Assembly (NCBI GenBank): GCA_023457715.1
Contig: JAEWKR010000119.1
Location: 62,001-126,000, forward strand
From: Verrucomicrobiota bacterium
GTDB taxonomy: Bacteria; Verrucomicrobiota; Verrucomicrobiia; Opitutales; Opitutaceae
Length of the DNA stretch: 64,000 nt
Direction: 5' to 3'
Part shown: one piece after another, positions 54,159-62,110 of the stretch
Layout of the letters: every line of letters starts with the position of its first letter
How positions within the stretch are numbered: the stretch's first letter is position 1
The notes under the pieces: generated by a model
What the model was told of the DNA's origin: nothing
The model's database searches: none
Seen by the model: only the letters and a program-made list of their open reading frames with translations
Made by a program: the position numbers and the translations under genes

Positions 54159-55292
54159 TCAGCTGTCGTTCTGGCGACGGGTGCGTCGGCTTTCGACGGG
54201 GTGTTGGAGAACGGCGGTGGCGCCGCGGCCGGGAGTGTCCGTCATCGTCACCTCGCCCGCGAGGTTGCGCAGGGCATGGCGGGCGACGGTGAGTCCCATT
54301 CCCACTCCCACGGTATTCTTGGTGCTGACGAACGGTTCGAACATCTTGTCCCGGACCTCCTCGTCGATCCCGCGCCCGTGGTCGATGACCCTCAGTTCGA
54401 CGAACCGGCCCTCGTCGGGTTTGTCGACGGTCCGGGTCTCAATTGTGATCGGCCGGGGATCCGTGGGCTTGTTGTCGTACGATTCCCAGGCGTTGATCAG
54501 CACCTTGGAGAGCACTTCTTCGAAAACCTCGAAATTAGTCTCGATCACGAATTCGCCGAGCGGGTTGTCGACGGTAACCGGCGCCGCGATGCGAAAGTCG
54601 TGCTGGAATCGGGCGATAGCCCCCGCCAGGAGCGTTCCCAGACCGGCCTTGACCAGCGGTGGCCGACTTTTCACGACCAGCGTGCTGAGCTGCTTGATGA
54701 TCGTGACGATCCTTTGCACCGCCTCTTCGACGTGCTGGGCGTTCTTTTTCACCTGCTCGGGCTTGTCGTAATAAGCCTTCACCAGATCGAGATATCCGAT
54801 CACGACCCCGAGCAGATTGTTCAGGTTGTGGGCGATACCCTGGGTGACCGCGCCGATCGTGGCGGCCTTGCGCGATTCCTCGAGCCGGCGCTGGAGATCG
54901 ATCATCTGGCGGTTGATCGCGACAAAGCGCAGCTGCGTCTGCACGCGCGCCAGGGTCTCGTCGAGGTCGATTGGCTTCGTGATGTAGTCCACCGCGCCCA
55001 CCCCGAGGCCCTCGATCTTGCTCTCCTTGCCCGTGCGGGCGGTGATGAAGATCACGGGGATCCCGCGGGTCTCCTCGTCAGCCTGCAGACGCTGGCAGAC
55101 CTCGATCCCATCCATGTCGGGCATCATGACGTCGAGCAGGATGAGATCGGGCTTGTCCTTCGCGACATGCTGCAGCGCTTCCACGCCATTGTAGGCTGCC
55201 GCGACGCGGATGCCCTCGCGCTCCAACTTGCGCTTCAGCAGCTGGACGTTGATGGGCTGGTCGTCGACGACCAGGATCGAGGGGGCGGACAT
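54159..55292 (-). CDS. Response regulator-histidine kinase hybrid
   Basis: This 377-residue protein has an N-terminal receiver domain with phospho-acceptor Asp54 (LILLDVMM), Lys106 and an acidic DD pocket. A helical linker is followed by a kinase with the H-box GIAHNLNNLLGVVIG (His155). The ATPase motifs are NAWES (N box), VIDHGRGID and GMGLTVARH (G box), and the protein ends with TDTPGRGATAVLQ. The kinase without a sensor domain and with a fused receiver suggests a signalling hub or phosphorelay input from another regulator. The 5' side abuts an array of GACTAAAAG-type repeats. Confidence 0.92.
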   Translation of the reverse strand: MSAPSILVVDDQPINVQLLKRKLEREGIRVAAAYNGVEALQHVAKDKPDLILLDVMMPDMDGIEVCQRLQADEETRGIPVIFITARTGKESKIEGLGVGAVDYITKPIDLDETLARVQTQLRFVAINRQMIDLQRRLEESRKAATIGAVTQGIAHNLNNLLGVVIGYLDLVKAYYDKPEQVKKNAQHVEEAVQRIVTIIKQLSTLVVKSRPPLVKAGLGTLLAGAIARFQHDFRIAAPVTVDNPLGEFVIETNFEVFEEVLSKVLINAWESYDNKPTDPRPITIETRTVDKPDEGRFVELRVIDHGRGIDEEVRDKMFEPFVSTKNTVGVGMGLTVARHALRNLAGEVTMTDTPGRGATAVLQHPVESRRTRRQNDS

Positions 55293-55420
55293 GAAAGGAC
55301 TAAAAGACTAAACGGCTGAAGGGCTGAAGGAGAAAACGGCTTGAGGAGCAAAAGGCTGAGAGACGGTTGATCGGCCGTTTCATTCAGCCCTTCAGCCTTT
55401 TAGCCCTTCAGTCTTTTTTC
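55293..55420. repeat. Inverted tandem repeat pair between the hybrid kinase and folD
   Basis: On the minus strand, AAAAGACTGAAGGGC units start across the folD stop (55408-55410), and the complementary TTCAGCCCTTCAGCC units end just before the kinase ATG at 55292. This is the clearest example of a long potential hairpin with the stop codon inside it. Confidence 0.93.
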
Positions 55421-56280
55421 AGGCGGTACGCTTTCACGGTATTTTGCATCAGCATGGCGACCGTCATCGGGCCGACCCCGCCGGGCACGGGCGTGATTTG
55501 CGCACACCGGGGCGCCACCGACTCGAAATGGACGTCCCCCACGAGCTTGTAGCCGGTTTTCTTGGACGCATCCGGCACGCGATTGATCCCCACGTCGATC
55601 ACCACGGCCCCCGGCTTGACCATGTCTCCGCGGACGAACTCGGCGCGCCCGATGGCCGCGATCAGCACGTCCGCCTGGCGGGTGATTTCGGGCAGATTGG
55701 CGGTGGCCGAGTGACAGATGGTCACCGTGCCGTTCGCCCCGGCCCGCTTTTGGAGCGCCAGCAGGGCAACCGGCTTGCCGACGATGAGCGAGCGGCCGAG
55801 CACGACCACGTGCCGGCCCTTCAGGTCCACGCCGCTGCGACCGAGCAGCTCCATGATGCCGGCTGGCGTGCAGGCGACGAACCCCGTGGGATCCTCCTGG
55901 GCCACTTTGCCCAGATTCACCGTGTTGAAGCCGTCGACGTCCTTTTCGGGCGCGACGCGTCGAAAGACCGCCACTTCGTCGATGTGCTTGGGCAAGGGGG
56001 ACTGGACGAGAATCCCATCGACGCCGGGATCGGCGTTCAACTCGTCGATCAAGGCGAAGAGTTCGGCCTGGGAAATCGTGATCGGCGGCAGAATCACCCG
56101 GCCTGTAACTCCGATTTCGGCGGCGGTCTTCTCCTTCTTTTTCACATAGGAGACCGAAGCGGGATCTTCGCCCACCCGCACCAATGCCAGACAGGGTTTG
56201 CGGCCGGGGAGGGCGGCGACCTCCGCCTTCAATTCGGCCACAATGGCTGCGGCGATCTGGTTTCCGTCGATCAGGGTCAT
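55408..56280 (-). CDS. folD: Methylenetetrahydrofolate dehydrogenase/cyclohydrolase
   Basis: This 290-residue protein has [15 protein letters not shown] (catalytic Lys/Tyr segment), [12 protein letters not shown] and [19 protein letters not shown], plus a C-terminal [16 protein letters not shown]. All are typical of FolD. It interconverts one-carbon folate derivatives. It follows the SH3-type gene by 4 bases on the same strand. Confidence 0.95.
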   Translation of the reverse strand: MTLIDGNQIAAAIVAELKAEVAALPGRKPCLALVRVGEDPASVSYVKKKEKTAAEIGVTGRVILPPITISQAELFALIDELNADPGVDGILVQSPLPKHIDEVAVFRRVAPEKDVDGFNTVNLGKVAQEDPTGFVACTPAGIMELLGRSGVDLKGRHVVVLGRSLIVGKPVALLALQKRAGANGTVTICHSATANLPEITRQADVLIAAIGRAEFVRGDMVKPGAVVIDVGINRVPDASKKTGYKLVGDVHFESVAPRCAQITPVPGGVGPMTVAMLMQNTVKAYRLKKD

Positions 56281-56284
56281 GAAA

Positions 56285-57127
56285 TTAGCGCAGGAGGAGT
56301 TGAAGCGAATCGGTCTGAATCACGATGTCCTTGCCGTCCGGCGTCGGCTTGGCGGCGCCGAAAACCACGACGAAGTGGCCGACATACTTGTCGATCTGCT
56401 CGGTCAACAGGAGCTTGGAGGTGTCGACATAGGCGAACCGGCGACCGTTGTTGTCCTCGAGCGCCCATTCGTAGGGACGGCGCGGGCGCAGCGGATGGCG
56501 GGTCGACACAAAGCGGCCCGTCAGTTGCCGGGGGAGGCTGGCGGTGTCGGCGGCGCTCGCCGCGGGTGCGGGTTGTCCCGCCATGGTGTTCGGGGACGCT
56601 GGCGCGGTCATCGCCGGCGCGGAAGGCTCGGGCGTGGCCAGCGGGAAGGAGGTGGTGGCAACGGTGCTGCTGCTGGCCGGGGTGGTGGCCACGGGGGGAA
56701 GGTACCCCGGCGTCGAGCCGACGTGGATGTACCCGACGATCGGGCGATCGAGGCTGACTTGTGTCCAGCGTCCCTGGAGGCCGGTGATCGTCGTTTTCTC
56801 GCCGCGCTCGGCGATGGCCAGAACGCCCGCGTTCGCCTCCGGGCTCAGGCGGATCGGAGTGCCGGGCTTGGGGTCGAGGCCCTTGGTAAGGTCGCGATTC
56901 TGTATCCAGCCTTGGAACGGACCCGGCATCTCGACCGCCATCCAGCCGGCCGGCGTGGTGCCGAGCTCGGCGGCCGCCGGCGTGGGCTCCGTGCCGGCTT
57001 TCAAATAAGTGAACGCGGGCGAAGAAGCGTCCGGCTTGGTGTGTACGGCGGTCGTGCTCGTCAAAGGCGCGGCGAAAAGCTGCGCCGCGCAGAGCAGCGC
57101 CGCCAAAACGGGGAGTTTAGTCTTCAT
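56285..57127 (-). CDS. Secreted SH3-like domain protein of unknown function
   Basis: This 280-residue protein has a signal peptide (residues 1-19, ending LFAAP) and two SH3-like beta segments (about residues 20-75 and 85-140, with WIQNRDL and VGYIHVG). A low-complexity Ala/Pro/Thr linker is followed by a C-terminal domain ending in LQLLLR. Bacterial SH3 domains often bind peptidoglycan or proteins in the envelope. ATG 57127 gives a good signal peptide. It overlaps the pseudouridine synthase stop by 11 bases and is followed after 4 bases by folD. I cannot name a family for the C-terminal region. Confidence 0.72.
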   Translation of the reverse strand: MKTKLPVLAALLCAAQLFAAPLTSTTAVHTKPDASSPAFTYLKAGTEPTPAAAELGTTPAGWMAVEMPGPFQGWIQNRDLTKGLDPKPGTPIRLSPEANAGVLAIAERGEKTTITGLQGRWTQVSLDRPIVGYIHVGSTPGYLPPVATTPASSSTVATTSFPLATPEPSAPAMTAPASPNTMAGQPAPAASAADTASLPRQLTGRFVSTRHPLRPRRPYEWALEDNNGRRFAYVDTSKLLLTEQIDKYVGHFVVVFGAAKPTPDGKDIVIQTDSLQLLLR

Positions 57128-57923
57128 CGGGAGCGGATTCTTTGGTGACCCGGACGCGGGCCTCAAACGTGGCGCGCGGCGTGGGTGGGTTCCGAAACAG
57201 AGAGTCGATGTCCTTGTTAGAAAGGACCTTCCCTGCGCGCAACGGGATTCCCTTCACTCCCAGGGCCCCGATTTGGTACCGGCGCAATCGTTTGACCTCG
57301 TAACCCAGCGCCAGGAACAGCTGCCGGATTTCGCGCTTTTTGCCGTGGTGCATGTGCACGTCGAGGTCGTACGCGGCATTGTCGGCCTTGGGGTTGACGA
57401 GGGCGGCTCGCTCGACCTGGAGCCGCTCGCCTTCGATCACCACGCCACGAACCAGCTGGATGAGTCGAGCAGCGGGGAAAGGCTTGGCGAGGGTGACGTG
57501 ATAGCGCTTCACCACCGTCTGCGACGGGTGCATGAGCCGATGGGCGAGGTCTCCGTCCGTTGTGAGCACCACCAGACCCTCGCTATCGAGGTCGAGCCGG
57601 CCCGCGCAGAAGAACCGGAACCGGGCATACTCCCGGGGCAGCAACTGGAACACCGTGTCCGCATGGTGCGGATCGTCATTGGAACAGACGAGCCCGCGGG
57701 GTTTGTTGACCACCACCGTCACCCGGGGTTGCTGGGTCGTACGCACCGGTTTCCCGCTGACGGTGACCTTGTCGACACCGGGGGTCACCTTCTGCCCGGG
57801 CACGGCGGCTTCGCCGTTCACCCAGACCTCTTTCTGGAAGATCAAAGCCTCCGCGGCGCGACGCGAACAGACCCCGGCATCAGCCAGGAATTTTTGGAGT
57901 CGGATCGGTTCGCCAGAGGCCAT
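57117..57923 (-). CDS. RsuA/RluB family pseudouridine synthase
   Basis: This 268-residue protein has an N-terminal S4 RNA-binding domain (IRLQKFLADAGVCSRRAAEAL). The catalytic domain has FFCAGRLDLDSEGLVVLT (catalytic Asp) and YDLDVHMHHGKKREIRQLFL. It isomerises a uridine in ribosomal RNA, most likely 23S (RluB-like), though the exact site cannot be read from this. It is divergent from the CysJ-like gene across a repeat-rich spacer. Confidence 0.92.
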   Translation of the reverse strand: MASGEPIRLQKFLADAGVCSRRAAEALIFQKEVWVNGEAAVPGQKVTPGVDKVTVSGKPVRTTQQPRVTVVVNKPRGLVCSNDDPHHADTVFQLLPREYARFRFFCAGRLDLDSEGLVVLTTDGDLAHRLMHPSQTVVKRYHVTLAKPFPAARLIQLVRGVVIEGERLQVERAALVNPKADNAAYDLDVHMHHGKKREIRQLFLALGYEVKRLRRYQIGALGVKGIPLRAGKVLSNKDIDSLFRNPPTPRATFEARVRVTKESAPDED

Positions 57924-57961
57924 CGGTGCAATAAAGGGGATGCGGGGGAGAAAGGAAAAGG

Positions 57962-58109
57962 CAAAGTGAGAGTGAAAGGGGGAGTGACTGTGAGGGGTGC
58001 GAGTGGGGTAGGCGAACGATGCAGGATACAGGGTACAAGATGCAGGATAACGGCCAGGGGACCTCGTGCGTCAGGTCCGGTACCTGCATCCTGGGATCCT
58101 GAATCCTGC
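57962..58109. repeat. GTGARR array and inverted GCAGGATA units in the divergent spacer
   Basis: 57962-57995 holds GTGAGA/GTGAAA-type units. 58019-58049 has GCAGGATA-type units, and 58083-58109 has their inverse as GCATCCTG/GAATCCTGC. The spacer (255 bases) separates two divergent genes and probably also contains both promoters. Confidence 0.87.
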
Positions 58110-58178
58110 GTGGTGTCGTAACAGGCTCCAAGGTTGCCTCACCCCACGTTTCGCGCTCAATCTCCGCCCCCCCCACGC

Positions 58179-59354
58179 ATGTCTACTGGTTCTCCCACGC
58201 CCGCCAGCGCTTATTCCAAGGATTTGCCGTTCCCCGCCCACGTCTCTGAAAACCGGTTGTTGAGCAAACCGGGATCCACCAAGGAGACGCGCCACTTCGT
58301 GGTCGATATCAGTGGCAGCGGACTGCACTACAAGGCGGGGGATTCCCTGGGCGTGTTCCCCTCGAATCGCCAGGGCGACGTGGACGCGGTGCTGCGCGCG
58401 TTGGGCGCGACGGGCGATGAGCTTGTCTCGCCTGCACAGCTGAAGCTCGCCGCGCCGATTCCGCTGCGCGAAGCTCTCACCTCGCGTCTCGCACTGGCGA
58501 AGCCCGCCCGGAGGATGGTGGACACTCTGGCCGCGAAGGCGACCGATTCGGCGGAGCGGGCGAAGCTGGAGGGCCTCCTCGCCCCGGAGTCGAAGGATCT
58601 GCTCACCGCCTGGCTGGAGGAAAGGGAGTTTATCGACCTGCTGGAGGAGAACCCGAGTGCGCGGCTGACGCCGCAGGAGTTCTGCGACCACCTCCGGAAA
58701 CTGATGCCGCGGTTGTACTCCATCGCGTCGTCGTCGCGGCTGCATCCCACCGAAATTCATCTGACAGTGGCGGTGGTCCGTTATCAGACCAACCACCGGG
58801 AGCGCATCGGGGTCTGTTCGACCTTTCTCTCCGACCGGGTGCAGGTGGGCTCGACCGCCGTTCCGGTCTTCGTGTCCGACTCGCACTTCGGGCCTCCCGC
58901 CGACGGCGCACGTGATTGCATCATGGTCGGGCCGGGAACCGGCATCGCTCCGTTCCGCGCGTTCCTGCAGGACCGCGCGGCTGCGGGAGCCCCGGGGCGC
59001 AACTGGGTCTTTTTCGGCGACCAGAAGCGGGCCACCGATTTCCTCTACGAGGAGGAGTGGGCCGACTGGCAGGCCAAAGGCGTTCTCACCCGTTTCGATA
59101 CCGCCTTTTCCCGGGACACGGCGGTGAAGGTGTACGTGCAGGATCGCATGCGCGAAAACGCCGCCGAACTCTGGCGCTGGCTCGACGCGGGCGCTCACTT
59201 CTACGTCTGCGGCGATGCCAAACGCATGGCGAAGGACGTCGACACGACGCTGCACGACATCATTGCCGAACAAGGTGGGAAGGCCGTCGAACAGGCCGCC
59301 GAGTACGTGAAGCAGATGAAGAAGGACAAGCGGTACATGCGGGACGTATACTGA
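58179..59354 (+). CDS. CysJ-like FAD/NADPH reductase without flavodoxin domain
   Basis: This 391-residue protein has the FAD-binding part of sulfite reductase flavoprotein. GLHYKAGDSLGVFPSN (connecting domain), PRLYSIASSSRLHP (FAD site) and CIMVGPGTGIAPFRAFLQD (NADPH site) are followed by YVCGDAKRMAKDVDTTLHDI and a C-terminal Tyr. The N-terminal FMN/flavodoxin domain of CysJ is absent, so electrons would have to pass to another partner directly. ATG 58179 was chosen over an upstream GC-rich start. No cysI or other sulfur gene lies nearby, so its substrate is unclear. Confidence 0.87.
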   Translation: MSTGSPTPASAYSKDLPFPAHVSENRLLSKPGSTKETRHFVVDISGSGLHYKAGDSLGVFPSNRQGDVDAVLRALGATGDELVSPAQLKLAAPIPLREALTSRLALAKPARRMVDTLAAKATDSAERAKLEGLLAPESKDLLTAWLEEREFIDLLEENPSARLTPQEFCDHLRKLMPRLYSIASSSRLHPTEIHLTVAVVRYQTNHRERIGVCSTFLSDRVQVGSTAVPVFVSDSHFGPPADGARDCIMVGPGTGIAPFRAFLQDRAAAGAPGRNWVFFGDQKRATDFLYEEEWADWQAKGVLTRFDTAFSRDTAVKVYVQDRMRENAAELWRWLDAGAHFYVCGDAKRMAKDVDTTLHDIIAEQGGKAVEQAAEYVKQMKKDKRYMRDVY

Positions 59355-59547
59355 TTTATGATTTACGAATTACGATTTACGATTTGCCGGAAGGGGCGGA
59401 CAATTCGAGGGCCGGTTCGCAAGGCCTCGCAATTAACGGACCGTTGCACCGCTTGACGGGTTCTCGTTCGTTGCTCGTACTTCCTCGCTCATACCTGTTC
59501 TCGGCGAGCCGCCAATCATACCTCGTAAATCATAAATCGTAAATCGA
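59355..59547. repeat. Inverted GATTTACGATTTAC arrays between the CysJ-like gene and fabG
   Basis: 59355-59385 (right after the stop) is a degenerate GATTTACG array. 59523-59547, just before the fabG start, carries its inverse CGTAAATC. The two share a nearly identical 22-23 base core in opposite orientation, with a 137-base centre. Confidence 0.92.
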
Positions 59548-59551
59548 CTTC

Positions 59552-60301
59552 ATGCTCACTTTCAACAATCGCACTGCTCTCGTCACCGGTGCCGGTCGCG
59601 GTATCGGCAAGGCCATTGCTGAGACCCTGGCCCGCCATGGTGTCACGGTGATTTGTGTTTCGAAATCGGCCGAGTCGTGCGGTGCGACCGCGGCGGCGAT
59701 CACGGCGGGTGGCGGCAAGGCCCGGGCGCTCGCCGTCGATGTGGCGGACGGCGCCGCGATTGCGAAGGCGTCGGAGGAGCTGCTGAAGGAATTTCCGGCC
59801 ATCGATATCCTGGTGAACAACGCCGGCATCACCCGCGACGGCCTGCTGTTCCGGATGACGGATGCGGATTGGAACGACGTGCTGACCACGAATCTGACGA
59901 GCTGCTTCCATTGGACCAAACTGATCGGCCGGCCGATGACGCGCGCGCGCTGGGGCCGCATCGTCAACATCGCCTCGGTCAGCGGGATCATGGGCAATGC
60001 AGGGCAGGCCAACTATTCCGCCGCGAAGGCAGGCATGATCGGCCTGACCAAGACGCTCGCCCGCGAATTCGCCAGCCGCAGCGTCACCGTGAACGCCGTG
60101 GCGCCCGGGTTCATCAAGACCGACATGACCACGGATTTCGTGAACAATCCCGAGGCATCGACCAGGATTCTGGAGGCCGTTCCGCTGAAACGATTCGGCG
60201 AAGCGGCCGACATCGCCAACATGACGGCTTACCTCTGTTCCGAGGAGGCCGGCTACATCACCGGTCAAGTTTTTACCGTTGACGGCGGGATGGCGATGTG
60301 A
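59552..60301 (+). CDS. fabG: 3-oxoacyl-ACP reductase
   Basis: This 249-residue classical SDR has ALVTGAGRGIGKAIAETL for NADPH binding, ILVNNAGITRDGLLFRM, SVSGIMGNAGQANYSAAKAG (catalytic Tyr and Lys) and the closing VFTVDGGMAM. All are typical FabG. It reduces beta-ketoacyl-ACP in fatty acid elongation. acpP follows after 27 bases and fabF 130 bases after that. Confidence 0.95.
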   Translation: MLTFNNRTALVTGAGRGIGKAIAETLARHGVTVICVSKSAESCGATAAAITAGGGKARALAVDVADGAAIAKASEELLKEFPAIDILVNNAGITRDGLLFRMTDADWNDVLTTNLTSCFHWTKLIGRPMTRARWGRIVNIASVSGIMGNAGQANYSAAKAGMIGLTKTLAREFASRSVTVNAVAPGFIKTDMTTDFVNNPEASTRILEAVPLKRFGEAADIANMTAYLCSEEAGYITGQVFTVDGGMAM

Positions 60302-60328
60302 AGGCTGCGAACTTCGTTTTCTCCGCAA

Positions 60329-60592
60329 ATGGCTGACCAAAAAACCATCGAACAACGCGTCAAAGAGATCATCGTGAATCAGCTCAACGTGAATGAGGAG
60401 CAGATCACGCCGCAGGCCTCTTTTCTGGACGATCTTGGCGCAGATTCGCTCGACACGGTCGAGCTGATCATGGCTTTCGAGGAAGAGTTCAAGGACGAGA
60501 TCAAGGGTGAGATCCCGGAGTCTGATGCCGAGAAGCTTCAGACGGTCGGCCAGGTGATCGACTACATCAAGTCGAAGTCGGGTCAGGCCTGA
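60329..60592 (+). CDS. acpP: Acyl carrier protein
   Basis: This 87-residue acidic protein has the [21 protein letters not shown] phosphopantetheine site at Ser40. It carries growing acyl chains for FabG and FabF. It lies between fabG and fabF; a hairpin with a T run follows its stop. Confidence 0.97.
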   Translation: MADQKTIEQRVKEIIVNQLNVNEEQITPQASFLDDLGADSLDTVELIMAFEEEFKDEIKGEIPESDAEKLQTVGQVIDYIKSKSGQA

Positions 60593-60615
60593 GCCAGTCT
60601 GGTTTTCGATTTTCC

Positions 60616-60664
60616 GGCGTTCTGCCGCTTTTCCGACAGGAAATGGCTGGCGGAACGCCTTTTT
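60616..60664 (+). terminator. Terminator/attenuator between acpP and fabF
   Basis: The stem GGCGTTCTGCC / GGCGGAACGCC (60616-60626 and 60649-60659) contains one T-G wobble. It has a 22-base loop and is followed by a T-rich run (60660 onwards). It may lower fabF transcription relative to acpP. Confidence 0.75.
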
Positions 60665-60722
60665 GTTTTTTCAACTCCGGGCCCTCTTTGCCGGCGTAAT
60701 GCCGGCTCCTTGCGCCACTACC

Positions 60723-61973
60723 ATGGATAATCCTCCGTCGACGCGTCGGGTCGTTGTCACCGGGCTGGGTGCGATCACCGCGCTGGGCCATGATGTGGAT
60801 GCCTTTTGGGCCAGCCTGGTGGCCGGCCGTGGTGGCGTGCACCGGGTCACGCATTTCGATCCGAAGGATTTCGCGACCCACATGGGCGCCGAGGTGCGCG
60901 GCTGGGATGCCGCTCAACACATGGACCCGAAGGAAGCGCGGCGGAACGACCGCTATACCCACTTCGGTTTCGTGGCCGCGAAGCAGGCGGTGGCGGATGC
61001 GAAACTCGACATGACCCGCGAGGACGGCGATCGGGTCGGCGTGATGATCGGCTCCGGCATCGGCGGGATGTACACGTACGAGTCCCAGCTGAAGGTGCTG
61101 GCGGAGCGTGGTCCGCGCAAGGTCTCGCCGTTCACCATTCCCGCGCTCATCGGCAACATGTGTTCCGGGATGGTTGCGATCGAGCTCGGGGCGCGCGGTC
61201 CGAATTTCGGCGTGGTATCGGCGTGCGCAACAGGCACCCACGCGTTGGGCGAAGCCGCTCACGCCATCCGTCGGGGCGATGTCGACGTGATGGTCGCGGG
61301 CGGAGCAGAGGCGGCGATCACGCCCTTCGCGTACGCGACCTTCAGCGCCATGAAGGCAATGAGCACGCGCAACGACGAGCCGGAAAAGGCCAGCCGGCCT
61401 TTCGACAAGGGCCGCGACGGTTTCGTGATGGGCGAGGGGGCGGGCATCCTTGTCCTGGAATCGCTGGAGCATGCCCAGGCGCGGGGCGCCCGGATCTACT
61501 GCGAACTGGCGGGCTACGCCGCCACCTGTGATGCGTACCATATCACGCAGCCCGATCCGGAGGGCAAAGGGTTGTCGATGGCGATGAAGCGCGCGCTGGC
61601 CAGCGCCGGGGTTGCCCCGGCGGAGGTGGATTACATCAACGCGCACGGCACCTCGACCCCTTACAACGACAAGTTCGAGACCCTCGCGATCAAGCGCATC
61701 TTCGGGGAGCACGCGGCGAAGGTCGCGATCAGTTCGACGAAGTCGATGACCGGGCACCTGCTCGGTGCCGCCGGCGGGATTGAATCGGTGATCTGCGCGA
61801 AAACGATCCAGACCCAGACCATCGCTCCGACGATCAATCTCGAGGAGCCCGATCCGGAGTGCGATCTTGACTACGTCCCGAATCAGGCGCGCCGCGCCAC
61901 GGTACGGACCGTCCTGAGCAACAATCTCGGCTTTGGTGGCCAGAACGCCGCCGTGGTGTTCCGGGCGGTGTAG
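60723..61973 (+). CDS. fabF: Beta-ketoacyl-ACP synthase II
   Basis: This 416-residue protein has RVVVTGLGAITALGHDVDAF and the catalytic cysteine in VVSACATGTHALGEA. The two catalytic histidines are in NAHGTSTPYND and SMTGHLLGAAGG, and the protein ends NLGFGGQNAAVVF. It condenses malonyl-ACP with acyl-ACP. ATG 60723 was chosen because the frame upstream is not family-like. It completes the fabG-acpP-fabF set. Confidence 0.96.
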   Translation: MDNPPSTRRVVVTGLGAITALGHDVDAFWASLVAGRGGVHRVTHFDPKDFATHMGAEVRGWDAAQHMDPKEARRNDRYTHFGFVAAKQAVADAKLDMTREDGDRVGVMIGSGIGGMYTYESQLKVLAERGPRKVSPFTIPALIGNMCSGMVAIELGARGPNFGVVSACATGTHALGEAAHAIRRGDVDVMVAGGAEAAITPFAYATFSAMKAMSTRNDEPEKASRPFDKGRDGFVMGEGAGILVLESLEHAQARGARIYCELAGYAATCDAYHITQPDPEGKGLSMAMKRALASAGVAPAEVDYINAHGTSTPYNDKFETLAIKRIFGEHAAKVAISSTKSMTGHLLGAAGGIESVICAKTIQTQTIAPTINLEEPDPECDLDYVPNQARRATVRTVLSNNLGFGGQNAAVVFRAV

Positions 61974-61987
61974 GTTTGGGTAAGTAG

Positions 61988-62003
61988 TCCGCCTTTAGGC
62001 GGA
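61988..62003. repeat. Palindrome TCCGCC-TTTA-GGCGGA after fabF
   Basis: A perfect 6-base stem with a four-base loop sits 15 bases after the fabF stop and has no T run. It could be a weak terminator or a dispersed palindromic element; only one copy was noticed in this window. Confidence 0.5.
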
Positions 62004-62110
62004 AGGCCTTGGCTCCATCCAGACTCCCACGTGAAGTCGGGACCGCCACGCAAACCGCCGGCTCGCGACCTGCGCTCCGCGATTGTCTCCGGCGTGCGAG
62101 TGGCTTGTGT

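Noticed and set aside
55293..55420. CRISPR array
   Set aside because: The repeats are short, degenerate and directly tandem without unique spacers, and no cas gene is present.
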